Shown: positions 47,491-60,362, counted from the first letter of the stretch. The stretch is 64,000 nucleotides of DNA from Gaeumannomyces sp. JS-464 (GCA_002197995.1 NGZR01000007.1:702399-766398), one strand, 5' to 3'. Notes: generated by a model not told the origin, from the letters alone. Numbers and translations are program-made.

Positions 47491-50400
47491 ATGTTTTCGC
47501 CCGCCGTTGCCGACAGCGGCCATGGCACGGCGATGAAAAGCAGGCGTCGCCAGCGCCCTCTGAGCTCTGAGAGCCTGATGCTGCAGCCAAAAGCGAAGCG
47601 ACAGCGACTCCCCGTCAGCGAGCAGACCTTTGTCAGCCCCGATGCGCCACCCGAGATGCTCGAGGTCAAGGCCGACAAGGTCGCGAAGCTGCCCGTCAAA
47701 CACGAGCGTCCCCGCGAAACCACACCCGCCCCGAAGCAGGACCTCAGCGTTCGCTCAAAAAAACCCAAGCCGGGCGAGCGCGTCAGCAAAGGAGACGGGA
47801 GCGTTGTACTGGTCAGTTTTTAGCCTCGATGCCGTCATGCGCCTTGCCGTGAATCCCATCAACTTTTGCTTCCTCCGTCTCCCTTTGCCTACATAGTTGA
47901 AAGCTAACGCCTCGCGTCGCGCCCCAGACCACGAACAATGCGTACACCGTCAGCAAACTCCCAGCCTTGCCAGACAAGATCCGGGCAGATGAGGCCAGTA
48001 GTAAGTCGCGCTCATCTCCATACCCGTCGGCAATGATTACCGTCCTCCTAACCACCCACAGGTCGACAACACGGCACCCTATACTCGGCGACCGGTCACG
48101 CGCTATGCCTGACGCATACCCAGGCATTCGTTTGGCCCTACACGATCAACACGACCTCCCCAGAAACCTTTGTCTTCAACCTGGACTATCCTTCGCGACA
48201 TGCATCCGATCCACTACCCCTAGGCTCCTTAGTCGCGCCATCTGCGGCCTCCGATGAGCCTGGCCTCATCGTTATCATGCCTGTCAGCGGAAAGATCTCG
48301 TACTGGGAATCCATAGCGAGCGCAGCGACCTTGACCTTCATGCGACAACAACGCAACGGGATCGAGGACTCTATCCCGGGAATGTTCTCCGGCGAACATG
48401 TCATCCAACTTGTCAACGCCGAAACTGCAGGTTTCATTCTGGCTTTCAGCAGCGGACGAATGGCGCATCTGAGCGTGAGGGATAGCCATGGTCGGCCGAC
48501 GATATCCGTGCAGTTCCTCCGCAGTGGACTGGCACAGACAGCTGGTGGTTTCCTCGGAAGTATCCGCCATGTTCTCAAACACTCTGCCACAAAGGGCGAC
48601 ATCGCCGCAGTCAGGACAGGTCCTCCGACGAAGGCGGGGGAGCGCAACGTGGTTGCCGCCACCTGTCGCGGAAAGATCACCGCCTGGAGGGTACAGAGGG
48701 GAGGCCATCACGATGTGCTTTCCGAGGTTGACGTCCATGATTCGGTTATCGCAGCCCTCAGGGCCCGCGGTTCTCCGCCGGCCGATTCTTCTCCGAGGAC
48801 TTCGAGGTGCTCGACGTGGCATTCTCGCCAAATGGCGGGGAGCATGGGCTGGGCGGGTTTAGTCAGACCGACTCGGCCCATAGTCTGTGGCTTCTCGTTA
48901 CCTACGGCGGAAGGCCCGAGTCCTCGTATGCGCTGATCGAGGCAACGATGGAGCGTTACAACGTCAAGGTCGGACCCCTTCGCCCTCTTACCTGCTACTC
49001 GAGTCCAGTATCCAAGGGCTCTGCCGTTCGCCCGCGCCTGTACCTACCACAGCCAGGCCGTGTAGCATTTATCGTCTTTGACCGGGCCGTGATCATCGCG
49101 TCCTTAGCCGCTCGCCTGGAGGCACCCGGCCTGGCTGCGAACTCTGCACCCTTCGAAGATGTTATCGACCTACGAGACCAGGACGCCCTCGAGATCACGG
49201 GGTCTGGGATCGAGGAACCCAACGTGACTGGACAGGAACTCGAGGGCCCGCGAACACATCGACAAAAAATCAAGAACCCAGGCACCCTTCTCATGGTCCG
49301 AGGAGTTGGTGTTGTTCGGGTTGTAACTACCGATATCGAGCGATTTTCCGGAGACGCGACACCCCGAATCACCCCCAAGAGCAAGCTCGAGCAGGCTGTG
49401 TTCTTTGGTATCAAGGACGACAACCCGCTTGCGTTCGACGGCAAGCGGGCGCTTCCATTTTCTAGCAAGGAGATTGGGGATGCGGCCCTGCAGTTGAGCT
49501 ACGAGATCCTGAGCTCCGAGTCCCCGTACCTCCTACACGTCCCCGCTCTCCTCGAGGGAAACCTTCGAACCCGGAGCAGCTACCTGGACCGACTGATGAC
49601 CTACTTGAACGCACTCAAGGTTGACCTCGACCGCGAGACACGGTGGGCCTTGCTGTGGAACGCCGAGAAGATGAGCGTGGCATCGCGGATCTGGAAGCAG
49701 CATGAGCAGTTCCTCGCCGACCGCGCAACAGAAGACAAGAAGAGCGTCGTCTCGGAAATTGTTGAGTTTATCCACGAGGACGAGAAGAAAGTGCCGAACC
49801 AGAATAAGGGCGAGCTGGACCGTGTAAGGCATTGGTTCACACACGACGTCTGGCGCCTGGAACTGTTTGTGGCCTGGGCGTATGAAGTTATCAAGTATGT
49901 CTACCAGCACCAAGTCGCCAACGATACCGCTATCACCCGCCTACTCTACGAGGCCATGCAGGTTCAGTACGAGGCTCTCAAGGGCGCGTTCGAGTACCGG
50001 AAGAGGAAACTTCCGTTCTACGGACTTCAGGATGACAAGCTGGAGAATGGTGTGCTTGTCACAGGCTACGAGGGGCTGCCGACGGTGCCTTGGACGTCGA
50101 CATACTACATCACGAATAACACCAAGAGGTTGATCGAGCTTGCGCATAAATGGCTTAAGTCGTACTATCCGCTGCCGGCTGACCTCGCAGCAGGGCAACC
50201 TGACCCGGGCGTTATCGAGGCGATCCGTGGGCGTCTACCTTCACTCACCGACAAGTACCTGACCACCCTGCTCGAGCATTCTCGCTGGGCCCAGACGCGC
50301 ACCGACCAGAGCACGCTCCGCTACGGGGAGGTCTGCCGGAAGACGTACCTCGATGACCGGTACGAGAAGGCCGTACAGCTGAAGGACTATGGTCTCTGGA

Positions 50401-51853
50401 ACCAGGCGATTGAGGTCGCTGAGAACCATGATTCGATCGCAGCATTGGCGGAAATCATGGTGGAGGAAGTCAAGAATCTGCGCCAGCGGGCGCTCGACCG
50501 CGACCAGCCACCGAACAGGGTTATGGAACTCAGAGAGCGGGCACGCGTCAAGCAGCACGAGATTGCCGAGTCCTTTGAACGCTACGGTGACGGGTTCGCG
50601 TTCGCCGTCTATGAGATTCTCCTCCGCGAGGAGGGTGTCAAGGCTGTCCTGGACTTCCCTGGCAACCGGAAGGGCTATGCCACCAAGTTCCTGAGGACCA
50701 AGCCCGAGCTGTCCAAGATCTCATGGATCAACGATGTTGAGCAGGAGAAGGACATCAACCATGCAGCGGAGACACTGATCGAACTGGGGCTCAACCGTGA
50801 GCAACAGGTCTGGAACAAGAAGATCGAGCTGAGTCTGGGCAAGCTGGCGTTACTCGCCGAAGGGATACCCCTTTCGAACGATGAGCCGGCCCGCAACCAA
50901 TTGGTCGTTGCCCGCGATAGCCGCGGCGACAGGTCTGCCGCGGGACTCCGGGCCATCGACCGAGAGCTAGCCATCATCAAGATCCAGGACAAGCTCTACA
51001 ACATCATTTTGCCCACGGTCAGCCTCGCTGTGGACGAGGCTGCGGAACTAGAACTGGCCCTGGAATACCACACCGGAAGCATGCTGAAGAAGCACAAGGC
51101 TCTCCTCCGCGTCTTCGAGGACGCCATGACTCGCCTGCTTCGGCACGAGGCGCTGGAGCCTCTGACCCTGATTGACCTGCTCACGCTGGTATCTATCAGG
51201 GTCGACCCAACGTCTCCCGGCTTCGACATCTTTGACGATCTCTTTTTCTGTGCTCTACGTGTGGCCCACCTCAGCCTGCGAGGCGAAGAAGTGAAGAACG
51301 CGAACCGTCTCATCTGGAGGCGGTGCTTCATCCGGGACAACTGGTCGCGTATCAACAACACCCAATTCAAGGACGACGGCGCCATGAGCCGTTCGCTTGG
51401 CGACACGTCGTCGTATCTGACGCTCTACGCCTGCAATGCTTACAGTAAGCTACACACCTCCCATTCCGACACATGATCCTTAGGGGTACGGTACTGACGA
51501 GACTTGCAGAGTATCATGGCGAGCAAAAGTTTGATCCCCTTGTCACGCCATCTGAGGCGCTGGGCGTGTACACGGACAGCCTGGACAGTCGGTTCGACGG
51601 CATGGACGAGTCATTGAAGCGGAAGCTTCTGGACGCGATGAAAGCTGAAGACGCTGAGCTCTCCAAGTACATCGTGAAGTCAAGGATGGATCACTGGTAC
51701 CAGACGGCCCTCGACGAGTCCAGGCGGATGGTGCAGGAGGATCTCGACAGGGCGACGGAGGATGGCGCGGCCCTGGCCAACGGGAGCGCCAGGTCGCGCG
51801 TCAACGGCGGCAGCGTGAGCCCGCCGCCTTTCCTCAACGGCGGCGCCCAGTAG
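47491..51853 (+). CDS. NUP133: Nucleoporin Nup133
   Basis: Subunit of the Y-shaped Nup107-160/Nup84 scaffold complex of the nuclear pore, about 1373 residues. Four exons: 47491-47811, 47928-48000, 48062-51444 and 51510-51853, with GTCAGT, GTAAGT and GTAAGC donors. The basic, disordered N-terminus is followed by the beta-propeller half (VIMPVSGKISYWESIASA, GFILAFSSGRMAHLSVRD, NVVAATCRGKITAWRV), then the long alpha-helical half typical of Nup133/Nup155 proteins (for example SSYLDRLMTYLNALKVDLDR and RYEKAVQLKDYGLWNQAIEV). One base is missing at 48769-48772 (GG or TT run), where the text should read ARGFSAGRFFSEDFEVLDV; restoring it makes the exon sum a multiple of three. The length is close to that expected for filamentous ascomycete orthologues, somewhat longer than yeast. 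It is the longest well-conserved plus-strand gene besides RasGAP. Confidence 0.93.
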
Positions 51854-54800
51854 GTCGGCTAGGTCGGGGACGTGAAGGGAGTTGGGGAGGTAATTTTTGT
51901 CACCGGGGCCTCGCTGGCGCCGGTGACGGTGCAGATGGAAGGAGATTGTCGGAAAGCAAACATAGGGCATTGGGGACACATGCTGAGGAGGATGAATGCG
52001 TTGGCGTTATAGGGTCGGACTTCTGATGGAGGTATTTCGAAGGAGGCCGGGGCCTTCTGCATGGACTGACTGTACATATAATTTCATTTGTCTGCATTCA
52101 GGACACATGGCTGCCCGAGACGAAGATTTCCTTTCTCTTTACCTTTCGGCTTTTTTTTATTAGTGTTCCTGGCTTTTTAATGTCATCGCGTGATTGTGTC
52201 CCTTTCTTGGAATACGAGAGCAAAGTTGACCACATCTAGCAGTCTTTCAATTCCAGCACTTGGCATTGGAACATCGTGTGCTGGGCAGTGCCACCAAACA
52301 TTCATCTGATGCGCTGGCAGTGTGGCACTGTAGTGCGTGCAACTGGACAGCCTCTCAGATGGAGCCTGCCTGAATCGGCAGGTCAAAACCACGCCGCTGT
52401 CCTCATCATACCACCCGTGCACCCGCATGCGACACGCTCAGTATGCTCAACGTGGCGGGCGGTGGCGTGGGTGGCTAAGTCGGCAGCCTGGTGAGTGGCG
52501 AATTAAGGTCGACCATCTGGCGGCGGGATCGGCGAGGGCCAGAAGCAAGGGGCTGGCGCCCGAATGGTGACGGGCTGACGGGAACGAATGGAACCGGAGA
52601 TTCCTTACACCTCAGATACGGGGACGGGGGAGGGCGCGCGCGCGACGATTGATGGCGCACCTGGCGTTGGACAAGCTAGACAAGCGAGACAAGGGCGACA
52701 GCGCTGGCGCTCGGTCCGTTATTCTGTGTTTATGTCCTCTTTCCTTCTTTGGCTTTTCTCTTTCTTTCTTTTCTTCCTTTTTTTCCCCCTTCTTGGTTGG
52801 CGGGGCACACCGACTTGGTCGGTGGTCAAAACGGCACACGAGCATTTCGCTAGCGGCAGAGAGACATTTCGCCAGCGAGGGCAGGCATTGGCCGAACGCT
52901 GACAACGGACATTGAATCGCGCCACCACCATCACCGCCGCCGCCGCCGCCACCGTCACCAACATCGGGGAGCAGACAGACGCCAACCATGGGATGTGCGT
53001 GCGTATGCTGTGCGTGTGTGTGTGACGCGGAAATCTGACTGGCAGGGACGGGGTTTGGGATTGATTCACAAGGGGAGCTTGGCTTCCATGTATGTACTGC
53101 CGGATTGGCTGTCAGGGTTCTCTAGGTTTGCTTGTTTGGATTGCCCACATGCACGCCCCCAACGCCTGCATATTTTGGTTCGTTCCCTGGCACGAGGCCG
53201 TGTCAATGCCTCCCATGAAACATTTGAAAACGGCACATTTGCCCAAGGGAACCCGGAGAAAAGAAGGAAGAAGGAAAAAAAGCAGAAACCTGCTCCATCG
53301 GGTTTGAACCCCGCCCATTTTTGGTTTGGGTTGCCAACTTGCCTCCAACAGTTGATGGTTTAGGAGAGGCAGAAAAGAAGGCCGGCCGGCTCCCTGGAAG
53401 ATTTAGGCTCGGGCTAACCCCCTGGAAAAAACGGTTCAACGACGGGCTGGCTGACGGGTAGCCAACGGGTGATGGAGGAGAATGAATCGTCAGACTGCGT
53501 GCTTTTTGCGTCTCGAGGCGGAGCCGTGCAGCGCTCACGAGGCATGCTTTGGTCCCTTGGCCAGAGGCTCGAACGTTCGGCAGTCTATGTAGAGGCAGGC
53601 AAAGCAGCAGCAAAACCAGAAAACATGCACATGATGCGGTGGGCTCCACGCTGCTGCCATGCACCAAGTCGGGCACATAAGCTCGCAAGTCAGCGTCGTC
53701 CCCCAGTGGCACCATGGGTTGGCCCACCGCCGAACCCCAGTCAAGGCAACTCCCTCCGCGGCTACGGGCGGGCGATGCGCGACTTGGGGGCTTGGCTCTG
53801 CAGGCTCTGCAGGCAGGCAAAAGGAAAGGCCAGCGAGAGAGACAAGCCACAACAACAAAAGCACGGGTCTCTGGTCGAGTTTTTGCTTCGCACAGGCGCC
53901 CGCCGCTTCTGCAGCCATCCCTGTCGCGCCCGAGAGCATCTGACTGGGCCTGGCGTGGGGCACGGCGCAGCCGCTAACGGTGGTTGGCCGGTTGGCTGGC
54001 GAGAGGGCGAGCAAAAGAAGGCCGGGGCTAGAAAACAAGAAACATGAAGTAAAAAAGAAATAAAGAAATAAGGAATTTTGATCTCGACGACGAATCGAAG
54101 GCCGAGCTAGGAAGGCGGGCCCGGAGTCAGCACGACAAGCGTCGAATTACTATACTATGTTGATTGACCAACACCCGTCCGTCCGGGCCTTCCTCGCCGC
54201 CACGGCTGCGCTATTTTTTGTGCTGATGCCGCCGATGCTGTCCGCTTCAGAAACCACACCGAGAAGAAGAATCCGCATGTTTCCCCTTTTCAGCTCAATG
54301 CCTCCCCGGCCATGGTACAAATCGCTTCTCCAAAACAACGCTGAGGGTCGGCAACCGTCCATTATTGTGGTGTGGTACTCGGAGAGGATCTGGGCCATCG
54401 ACCTTCCTTTCCCCATGAAATTTGCGTCGAGCTGGGGGGCCCCTTGGCAGCCACTCCCAAGGGGGCGCGCTGGTCCGGGTGGAGAGAGTTCGGTCCCTTG
54501 GATCCATTTGTGCATCTCTCTTTGCTTTGCATTTCGCATCGCATGCATGTTCCAGCCCACAGAGGAGTCGGCAGGTTCCATTTGCCTCTTTTCTCTCTTT
54601 CCCCAATCGGTCGACCCAGGACTCGGCTAGGTAGCCGTGCTTTGCTCGGGCTGGGTCCCCTACTTTTACATACTTACAGTCAGCGGGACCCGGGAGATGC
54701 TGGGACGAGGAACGAGACAGGGGGGCAGGCAGGGCCTGGCGAATTGGGGCGGTGTATGTGTGCTACGGCTGGCAATGTTGGTACGACATGCAATGCGACG

Positions 54801-56377
54801 CTTGGCGGCAAAGAAAAGAGAGAAAAAAAAACCGAAAAAATGAAGAGAAAAAACCCATCTAGGCCTCTCCAGGGGATAAAACAAGCGCGGTTGGTTGGGA
54901 TTTACTGCGAGGAGGGGAAAAGGGGCTGCAGTCGCGCCGTTGCTTTGCAGTTGACGGTTTGAGACCGAGGCGGAGGCGGCATGCATGCCCCAAAAGTCGA
55001 GGCGGTTGATAGGAACCGACCGACCAAGGGAAAAAATGGGACCCGCCGGCGCTTTCTCGTTGTTGATGGACCCCTGTAGGCCCGCCCCAGCATGCATGAG
55101 CCTGGGAATAGCGCTGTCGCTAAGGGATTTTGGGCTTTCAGTGTTCTGCTGCTGCCCTGGTCCTGGAGTGGATGTGACCCGCGGGCATGTCGCTCGCCTC
55201 AGTGGAGTGGCAGCGACGCAGGCACAGCAGCAAGCAGCTGAGCGGCAGCGGCAGCAGCAGCAGCATAACAGCCCGCAGCAGAAAAGAATGGAGAGCCGCC
55301 AGGGGTGTGAAGGGGGGCGGCCGTGGGAGACCCGCAGCGCGCGCAGCACGAGGCGTCGGCTCCCCCCAGCTGGCCAAATCAAATCAATCAGACGTCGGGG
55401 CCCTGGTCTCCATCGGCCCTCGTGTGTGGCCCAGCCTAGCCAGGCCCCCGGGGATGGGTGTTGCTGTGCTGCCGCTGCTGCTACTGGTGCGTGCTTGAGT
55501 GATGTGCTGCTTTTGCCCGCTGCGAGTCGTCCTGCAACCTCCCTTTTTTCTCTTCCTTCTTTTTTTCTTTCCCGCTTCCAACCCGCCAGCCACCACCATA
55601 CCTCCCGCCGTATGGTGCGTTCTCCGTCCGACAACAGCTGCGAGCCTTCCATCACGGCCGTAGAGAAGGCAATTTACAGCTGGAGGTGACTTTTCCGATC
55701 TGGTCCCTCGGGTTCTTTCTGCTGGGCCATTCAATCGCTTCGACCGTCGCCCCTTTTCCCCTTCTCTTTGCGAGGCTTTTGGTGGCTTGAAAGAGAAAGG
55801 AGAGTTTGGAGAAACAGACGGTTTCGCGGCCGTCGGGGCTCCCTGCTAGGCAACACCACGGCCGACCGACCGTCGAATTGCAGCAGCACCGAGACAGAGC
55901 CTCGTCTCTGCCATCGTCTCATTGTCAAGGTTAGTGTGTTTTCCAGCTGGGGCGTTGGTCCTTGGCTCGATTGAACCGTTCGGCACGTCGACTGCGCAAC
56001 AGCCTTCTCCGTGGTCCTTGAATTCTGGCTCGTCCCCACGCGCCGCCTGCACACCCGTTGCCTTCGCTCCCAGCCTTTGGTCACGCCGATCCCGCCTTAC
56101 TCAGCTTCGCTCTGCCACCACCCGACCCCGGGGAAACGCGCGCGATCCTTCTTTGGCTCACCCGTCATTCACCGCCACTGATATTCTGGCCTGCGCCTGC
56201 TGTAGAACACGACAATCCCGACGACGCACCTCTCCTTCCGCACTCCTTCCCAGGACACGCGTCGCCGTCTTCCCGAGCACTGAACCCAGCAGTTTTCTTT
56301 GTCGCCTCGCTCGCTCCTACAGTCATTAATTTCTAGGCGATCCCGAGTCCGGAAACAGGCCTCATTTCCCGTCCACG
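51854..56377. other. 4.5 kb spacer upstream of casein kinase 1
   Basis: No gene is supported. It contains the Nup133 3' UTR and a long probable 5' leader and promoter for the kinase gene, with many pyrimidine-rich and purine-rich tracts and a CAG-rich patch near 55219-55265. An open frame at 54157-54630 has no recognisable domain. Confidence 0.5.
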
Positions 56378-57947
56378 ATGGCGTCCTCATCCTCCAACGT
56401 CGTCGGCGTGCACTACCGCGTCGGCAAGAAGATTGGCGAGGGTTCTTTCGGTGTCATCTTTGAGGGCACAAACCTGCTCAACAACCAGCAGGTGGCCATC
56501 AAGTTTGTGAGTTCAATCTTCCCTGCTCTCGAGGCCCTCGCCGGCGTGTCCAGAATGCAGAGCTAACCTCGCCTGTTTCGGCTGATTGCAGGAGCCAAGG
56601 AAGAGTGATGCTCCTCAGCTTCGCGACGAGTACCGGACGTACAAGATATTGGTTGGCTGCCGTGAGTCGACGCCCGTACATAATCTGAGGACCAATGGCC
56701 ATCCTATGAGCACATGCTAACAAATGCATCTGCAATCAGCCGGCATTCCTAATGTCTACTACTTTGGCCAGGAGGGTCTTCACAACATACTGGTCATCGA
56801 CCTGCTCGGCCCGTCACTGGAGGATCTCTTCGACCACTGCAACCGCCGATTCACAATCAAGACGGTTGTCCATGGTTGCTAAGCAGATGGTATGCTAGCA
56901 ACTCTTAACGATAATTGACCTGTCTCAATATGCTGACCTCGCTCTGTACAGCTGTCCCGTGTCCAAACGATTCACGAGAAGAACCTAATTTACCGCGATA
57001 TCAAGCCCGACAACTTCCTGATCGGACGGCCTGGCACTAAGACGGCCAATGTTATCCACGTTGTCGACTTTGGCATGGCCAAGCAGTACCGCGATCCGAA
57101 GACGAAGCAGCACATTCCTTACCGGGAGCGCAAGTCTCTATCTGGTACCGCCAGGTACATGAGCATCAACACCCATCTTGGCCGTGAGCAGTCCCGGCGA
57201 GACGACCTTGAGGCTCTGGGCCACGTGTTTATGTACTTCCTCCGCGGCGGCCTTCCCTGGCAGGGTCTCAAGGCGGCGACGAACAAGCAGAAGTACGAGA
57301 AGATCGGAGAGAAGAAGCAGACCACAGTCATCAAGGACCTCTGCGAAGGCTTCCCGGTTCAGTTCGAGAAGTACCTCACGTATGTCCGCAACCTCGGTTT
57401 TGAGGACGCCCGACTACGACTATCTGCGGGAGCTCTTCACCCAGGCGCTCAAGGAGACGGGCGGAGTGGAGGATGGCGAGTACGACTGGATGAAGGTTGG
57501 CAAGGACAAGAAGAGCGAGTGGGACAGGCAAGCGATGCACAACCCCAACGCCCGGCCTGGGGCGTCCAACATGGAGCTTCACGGAAACTCGCGCAACGGT
57601 GGCGGCGCCCACGGAACCGACCCTCGCGCACGCCTGACGGTCGACCGTTTAAACGCCGCGCAACCCCCGCCTCCTTCACCGATCAAACAGAATCCTGGGA
57701 AAGGTCGGCAAAACGCCCCCGCCGCGATCATGGCCCAAAGGGGGAGCGGAGTCGGGGGTCTCCGGATATGGCTACGCCAACGGGCTCGACCCAGGCCCAG
57801 TTCCAGAACAGCACACAGAATCTGCCGCAGAGGCCGATCCACCAGCAGCAGCACAACATGACGCCGCCCCAGGCCGGTAACAGCCGCCCTGCCGAGCAGC
57901 AACCCACGGGCTTCCAGAAGTTCATGAAGACCATCTGCTGTGGCTAG
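56378..57947 (+). CDS. Casein kinase 1, plasma-membrane (Yck/Cki) type
   Basis: Ser/Thr protein kinase of the CK1 family, about 448 residues. Four exons: 56378-56506, 56592-56661, 56740-56889 and 56952-57947. Visible motifs are the Gly-rich loop [18 protein letters not shown] (catalytic Lys), [14 protein letters not shown] (HRD region, here YRD), VVDFGMAKQ, and the CK1 signature [18 protein letters not shown]. The C-terminus ends FMKTICCG; the Cys pair is the palmitoylation site expected for Yck1/2-type kinases at the plasma membrane, so I prefer this group over the nuclear Hrr25 group. Three frame breaks occur: one extra C at 56870-56871 (IKTVVMVAKQM), two bases missing near 57407 ([15 protein letters not shown]), and one G missing in 57754-57758 ([12 protein letters not shown]). 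The repaired length is a multiple of three. Such a conserved and normally essential gene argues for sequence error. Confidence 0.92.
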
Positions 57948-59444
57948 AGGCGTTGTCTGCGTCTTGTGCTCAGTACCTGTACAGCTCCGCTCTTTCTCTT
58001 CTCCCTTTTTCATTCATCGCCCGGCCGGGAGGTAATCATTCCACAGGGGAGCCTCGCCGTTGCTTGGTAGTGTGCTTCTCTGCTCTTGGGAGCGGGCATC
58101 TAGACCGCCAACGGAACCTTTACCGACCATTCCGCATGTGTTCATCGTCTCTCCCTCCGTTCGCACGACCGTTCACTGGGTTATCATCCTCCGATGCACT
58201 TGTCTCACGCATTCGCCCTCCCTCCATTCCGCTGCTGCGCACAGTGAGCACCCGCCTTGCCAACGCAACTCTGCCACACAATCGAGACAACAAACCTCCC
58301 CTCGTGGCCCTTCCCCCGCTCTCCCCCACGTTGTCCTATTATCGTGGTGGTGGTACTAGCATACGCCCGGCCTGGGCTTCGAGACGGCCACTGTCCCCTT
58401 ATGATTGCGGTACACAGGAAGGAAGGACAAGAACAGTTGCCTTTTCTTGTGGCGCATATTCCGAAGCCACCAGGGTCACACCGTCACCGCTGTGACTCAT
58501 CGCCAAGTGTGTCGACAGGAATGTTGGACATGCTAGGTCATTCGTTTTCTCACGCCCTTCAGCCATGACCCAAGATCAGCCATACATGCAGTTCCTTAAT
58601 TATTTTGTTGGCGCGCAGCACGAGCACGGCGCTGGTGACATTTTTGTCTTTGTCTCTTGTTCTTTTTCGTCTTTTTGTCTTTCTCACTGAACGTTTGTTT
58701 GCATCGGGTCTTACGGCTCTCCTTCCCTTTTCCACTTCCTTGTTCATAATACGTATAGCAGATGTTGGAGAGAATGGTTTGTTTGGGGGGAGGACAAGGC
58801 TCCTGTCGGTATGTCAAGCCAGCAAGCCATCCGCGTGTTGTTGACGTGCCGCGAGTGTTTGATTTCTTCTGCGAGATGGGGCAAACGATAGAGCTCAAGC
58901 AAGCTATCAGAGCGCGTGGAGGAACTTTTCAAGTTGTTGATAGATTGAGGTAATGATGAAAACACTCAAAAAAAACGGTCTCATAGACACTTGTAATACG
59001 ACTGATGTCCTGATCCTCGCCTTGGCTCTTGCTGCTTCTCCTGTTACTCTTCCACTGCACCCTCCACAGCCTTATTTTGACTTGCGGGTACCATATCGTA
59101 GGTTCGGATGACCTTACCTCGCTCTTTGGCCGGGAAAATACACAGGACAGAGACCAAATCCTCTCCCTTGGTGACAAGGATGTTACTTGACGCATCACAA
59201 AGAGACAAACATATTGGATGGCAGATAGTCCCGGCGTCAGTTCATTTTTCAGACAAATATCACCACGACACAAGTCGCAGGACCAAGAGATAACTCGGCA
59301 GACAAACGCCAATGATATAACCCGTTGTCTACTCGGCAATTCACATGCCTCCCTTCCCATTGCCCAAGATCCTGTCGCCGCCAATGTCCGAAATTGTACA
59401 CAACAGAACTTACGCAACACGCTTCTTTTTCGTTTTGTTTTGTT
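57948..59444. other. Convergent spacer
   Basis: It holds the 3' UTRs of the casein kinase and p24 genes. No coding or RNA feature is supported. Confidence 0.55.
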
Positions 59445-60362
59445 TTAGGTGAGCTTCTGCTTGATGAAGAAAGATCTCAGATGTGAGAGTTGCCAGGCGC
59501 AGGTGATGCCGAGGATGGTGAGCTGGATGAGGATCCAGCGAATGACGCGAGCGTTTGTCGACTCGGACTGGTCGCGGAACTCGGCCTCTCGTTCCTGTTG
59601 GTTTTTTGTATAACGCACGCGCCAGTCAGCAAAACCTGACAATGGTCTGACAGCAGTCCAGTTCACAAAGAAAGAAAGAAAAAAAGAACAAAAAAGAAGA
59701 AAAAAACGTGCCCTCTGGAACACCTGCTCCCTGCGAATGTCCTGCAGGCGCAGGTTCAGGTCCTTGATGCGGGTGGCGATGTCCTCGAGCTTGTCCTTGT
59801 CGCTGCTCTCGAGGGCCGAGGTCTCGCCGATGGCCAGGTCGAGCGTCAGGCGGATGCCGCCGTTGTGGGCCGCGCTCGACAGCCAGCCCATCTTGCCGCT
59901 GTTGGACGAGGGCGTGAAGCAGAGCTTGTGCTCGCCCGACTCGGCCGCCGTGAAGGTGAAGCGCCCGCTGCTGCTGCCCTTTTGCGACACGACGCGGTGG
60001 TCGCGGTCAAAGGTCTCCTGTTTGTTTTGGTGTGGCAAGGATAGGTAATTAGCATTGTCACCCTTTATTATTACAAGCGGGCTGGGTTTAAGGTGGAGGG
60101 TAGGTAGGGCAAGGGAGGCGATAAAAAAAAAGGGGGGGGGGGGGGGGGGGAAGCGTACGTCGACCGAAATGTAGATGGCGATGCCGTCGTGCTTGGACCA
60201 TGATTGCCGGTGGTCGTCGTACTCCTCGGCTGTGTAGTGGCCGACCACCAGCGTGTCCTTGGGCAGCTCCTCGAAGAAGCACTTGGGCGCCGTGCCGTCG
60301 ATGTAGAAGTAGAGCGCCTGCGCGACGGCGCTCAGCGAGAGGAGCGACAGGAGAGGCCTCAT
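59445..60362 (-). CDS. p24/emp24/gp25L family cargo receptor
   Basis: Type I membrane protein of the early secretory pathway, 215 residues. Three exons: 60362-60159, 60017-59724 and 59594-59445, all phase 0 with GT-AG junctions. Order: signal peptide (LLSLLSLSAVAQA); GOLD domain starting LYFYIDGTAPKCFFEELPK, with the paired Cys in PKCFFEE and HKLCFTP; coiled coil (KLEDIATRIKDLNLRLQDIR); one membrane helix (WILIQLTILGITCAWQLSHL); and a short cytosolic tail RSFFIKQKLT. The sequence after the signal and the Phe pair plus Lys-containing tail fit the alpha subfamily (yeast Erp1/Erp5/Erp6, animal TMED4/9), which cycles between ER and Golgi in COPII/COPI vesicles. The frame is intact. Intron 1 contains a run of 19 G. 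It is divergent from SWC4. Confidence 0.92.
   Translation of the reverse strand: MRPLLSLLSLSAVAQALYFYIDGTAPKCFFEELPKDTLVVGHYTAEEYDDHRQSWSKHDGIAIYISVDVRFPPPPPPFFFIASLALPTLHLKPSPLVIIKGDNANYLSLPHQNKQETFDRDHRVVSQKGSSSGRFTFTAAESGEHKLCFTPSSNSGKMGWLSSAAHNGGIRLTLDLAIGETSALESSDKDKLEDIATRIKDLNLRLQDIRREQVFQRARFFLLFCSFFLSFFVNWTAVRPLSGFADWRVRYTKNQQEREAEFRDQSESTNARVIRWILIQLTILGITCAWQLSHLRSFFIKQKLT
60132..60150. repeat. Poly-G run (19) inside an intron
   Basis: Nineteen consecutive G preceded by nine A, within intron 1 of the p24 gene. On the coding strand it reads as C followed by T. Confidence 0.85.

Noticed and set aside
54157..54630. Plus-strand frame of 157 codons
   Set aside because: The hydrophobic start resembles a signal peptide, but the remainder is low complexity and an equally long frame runs opposite. 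Support is insufficient.
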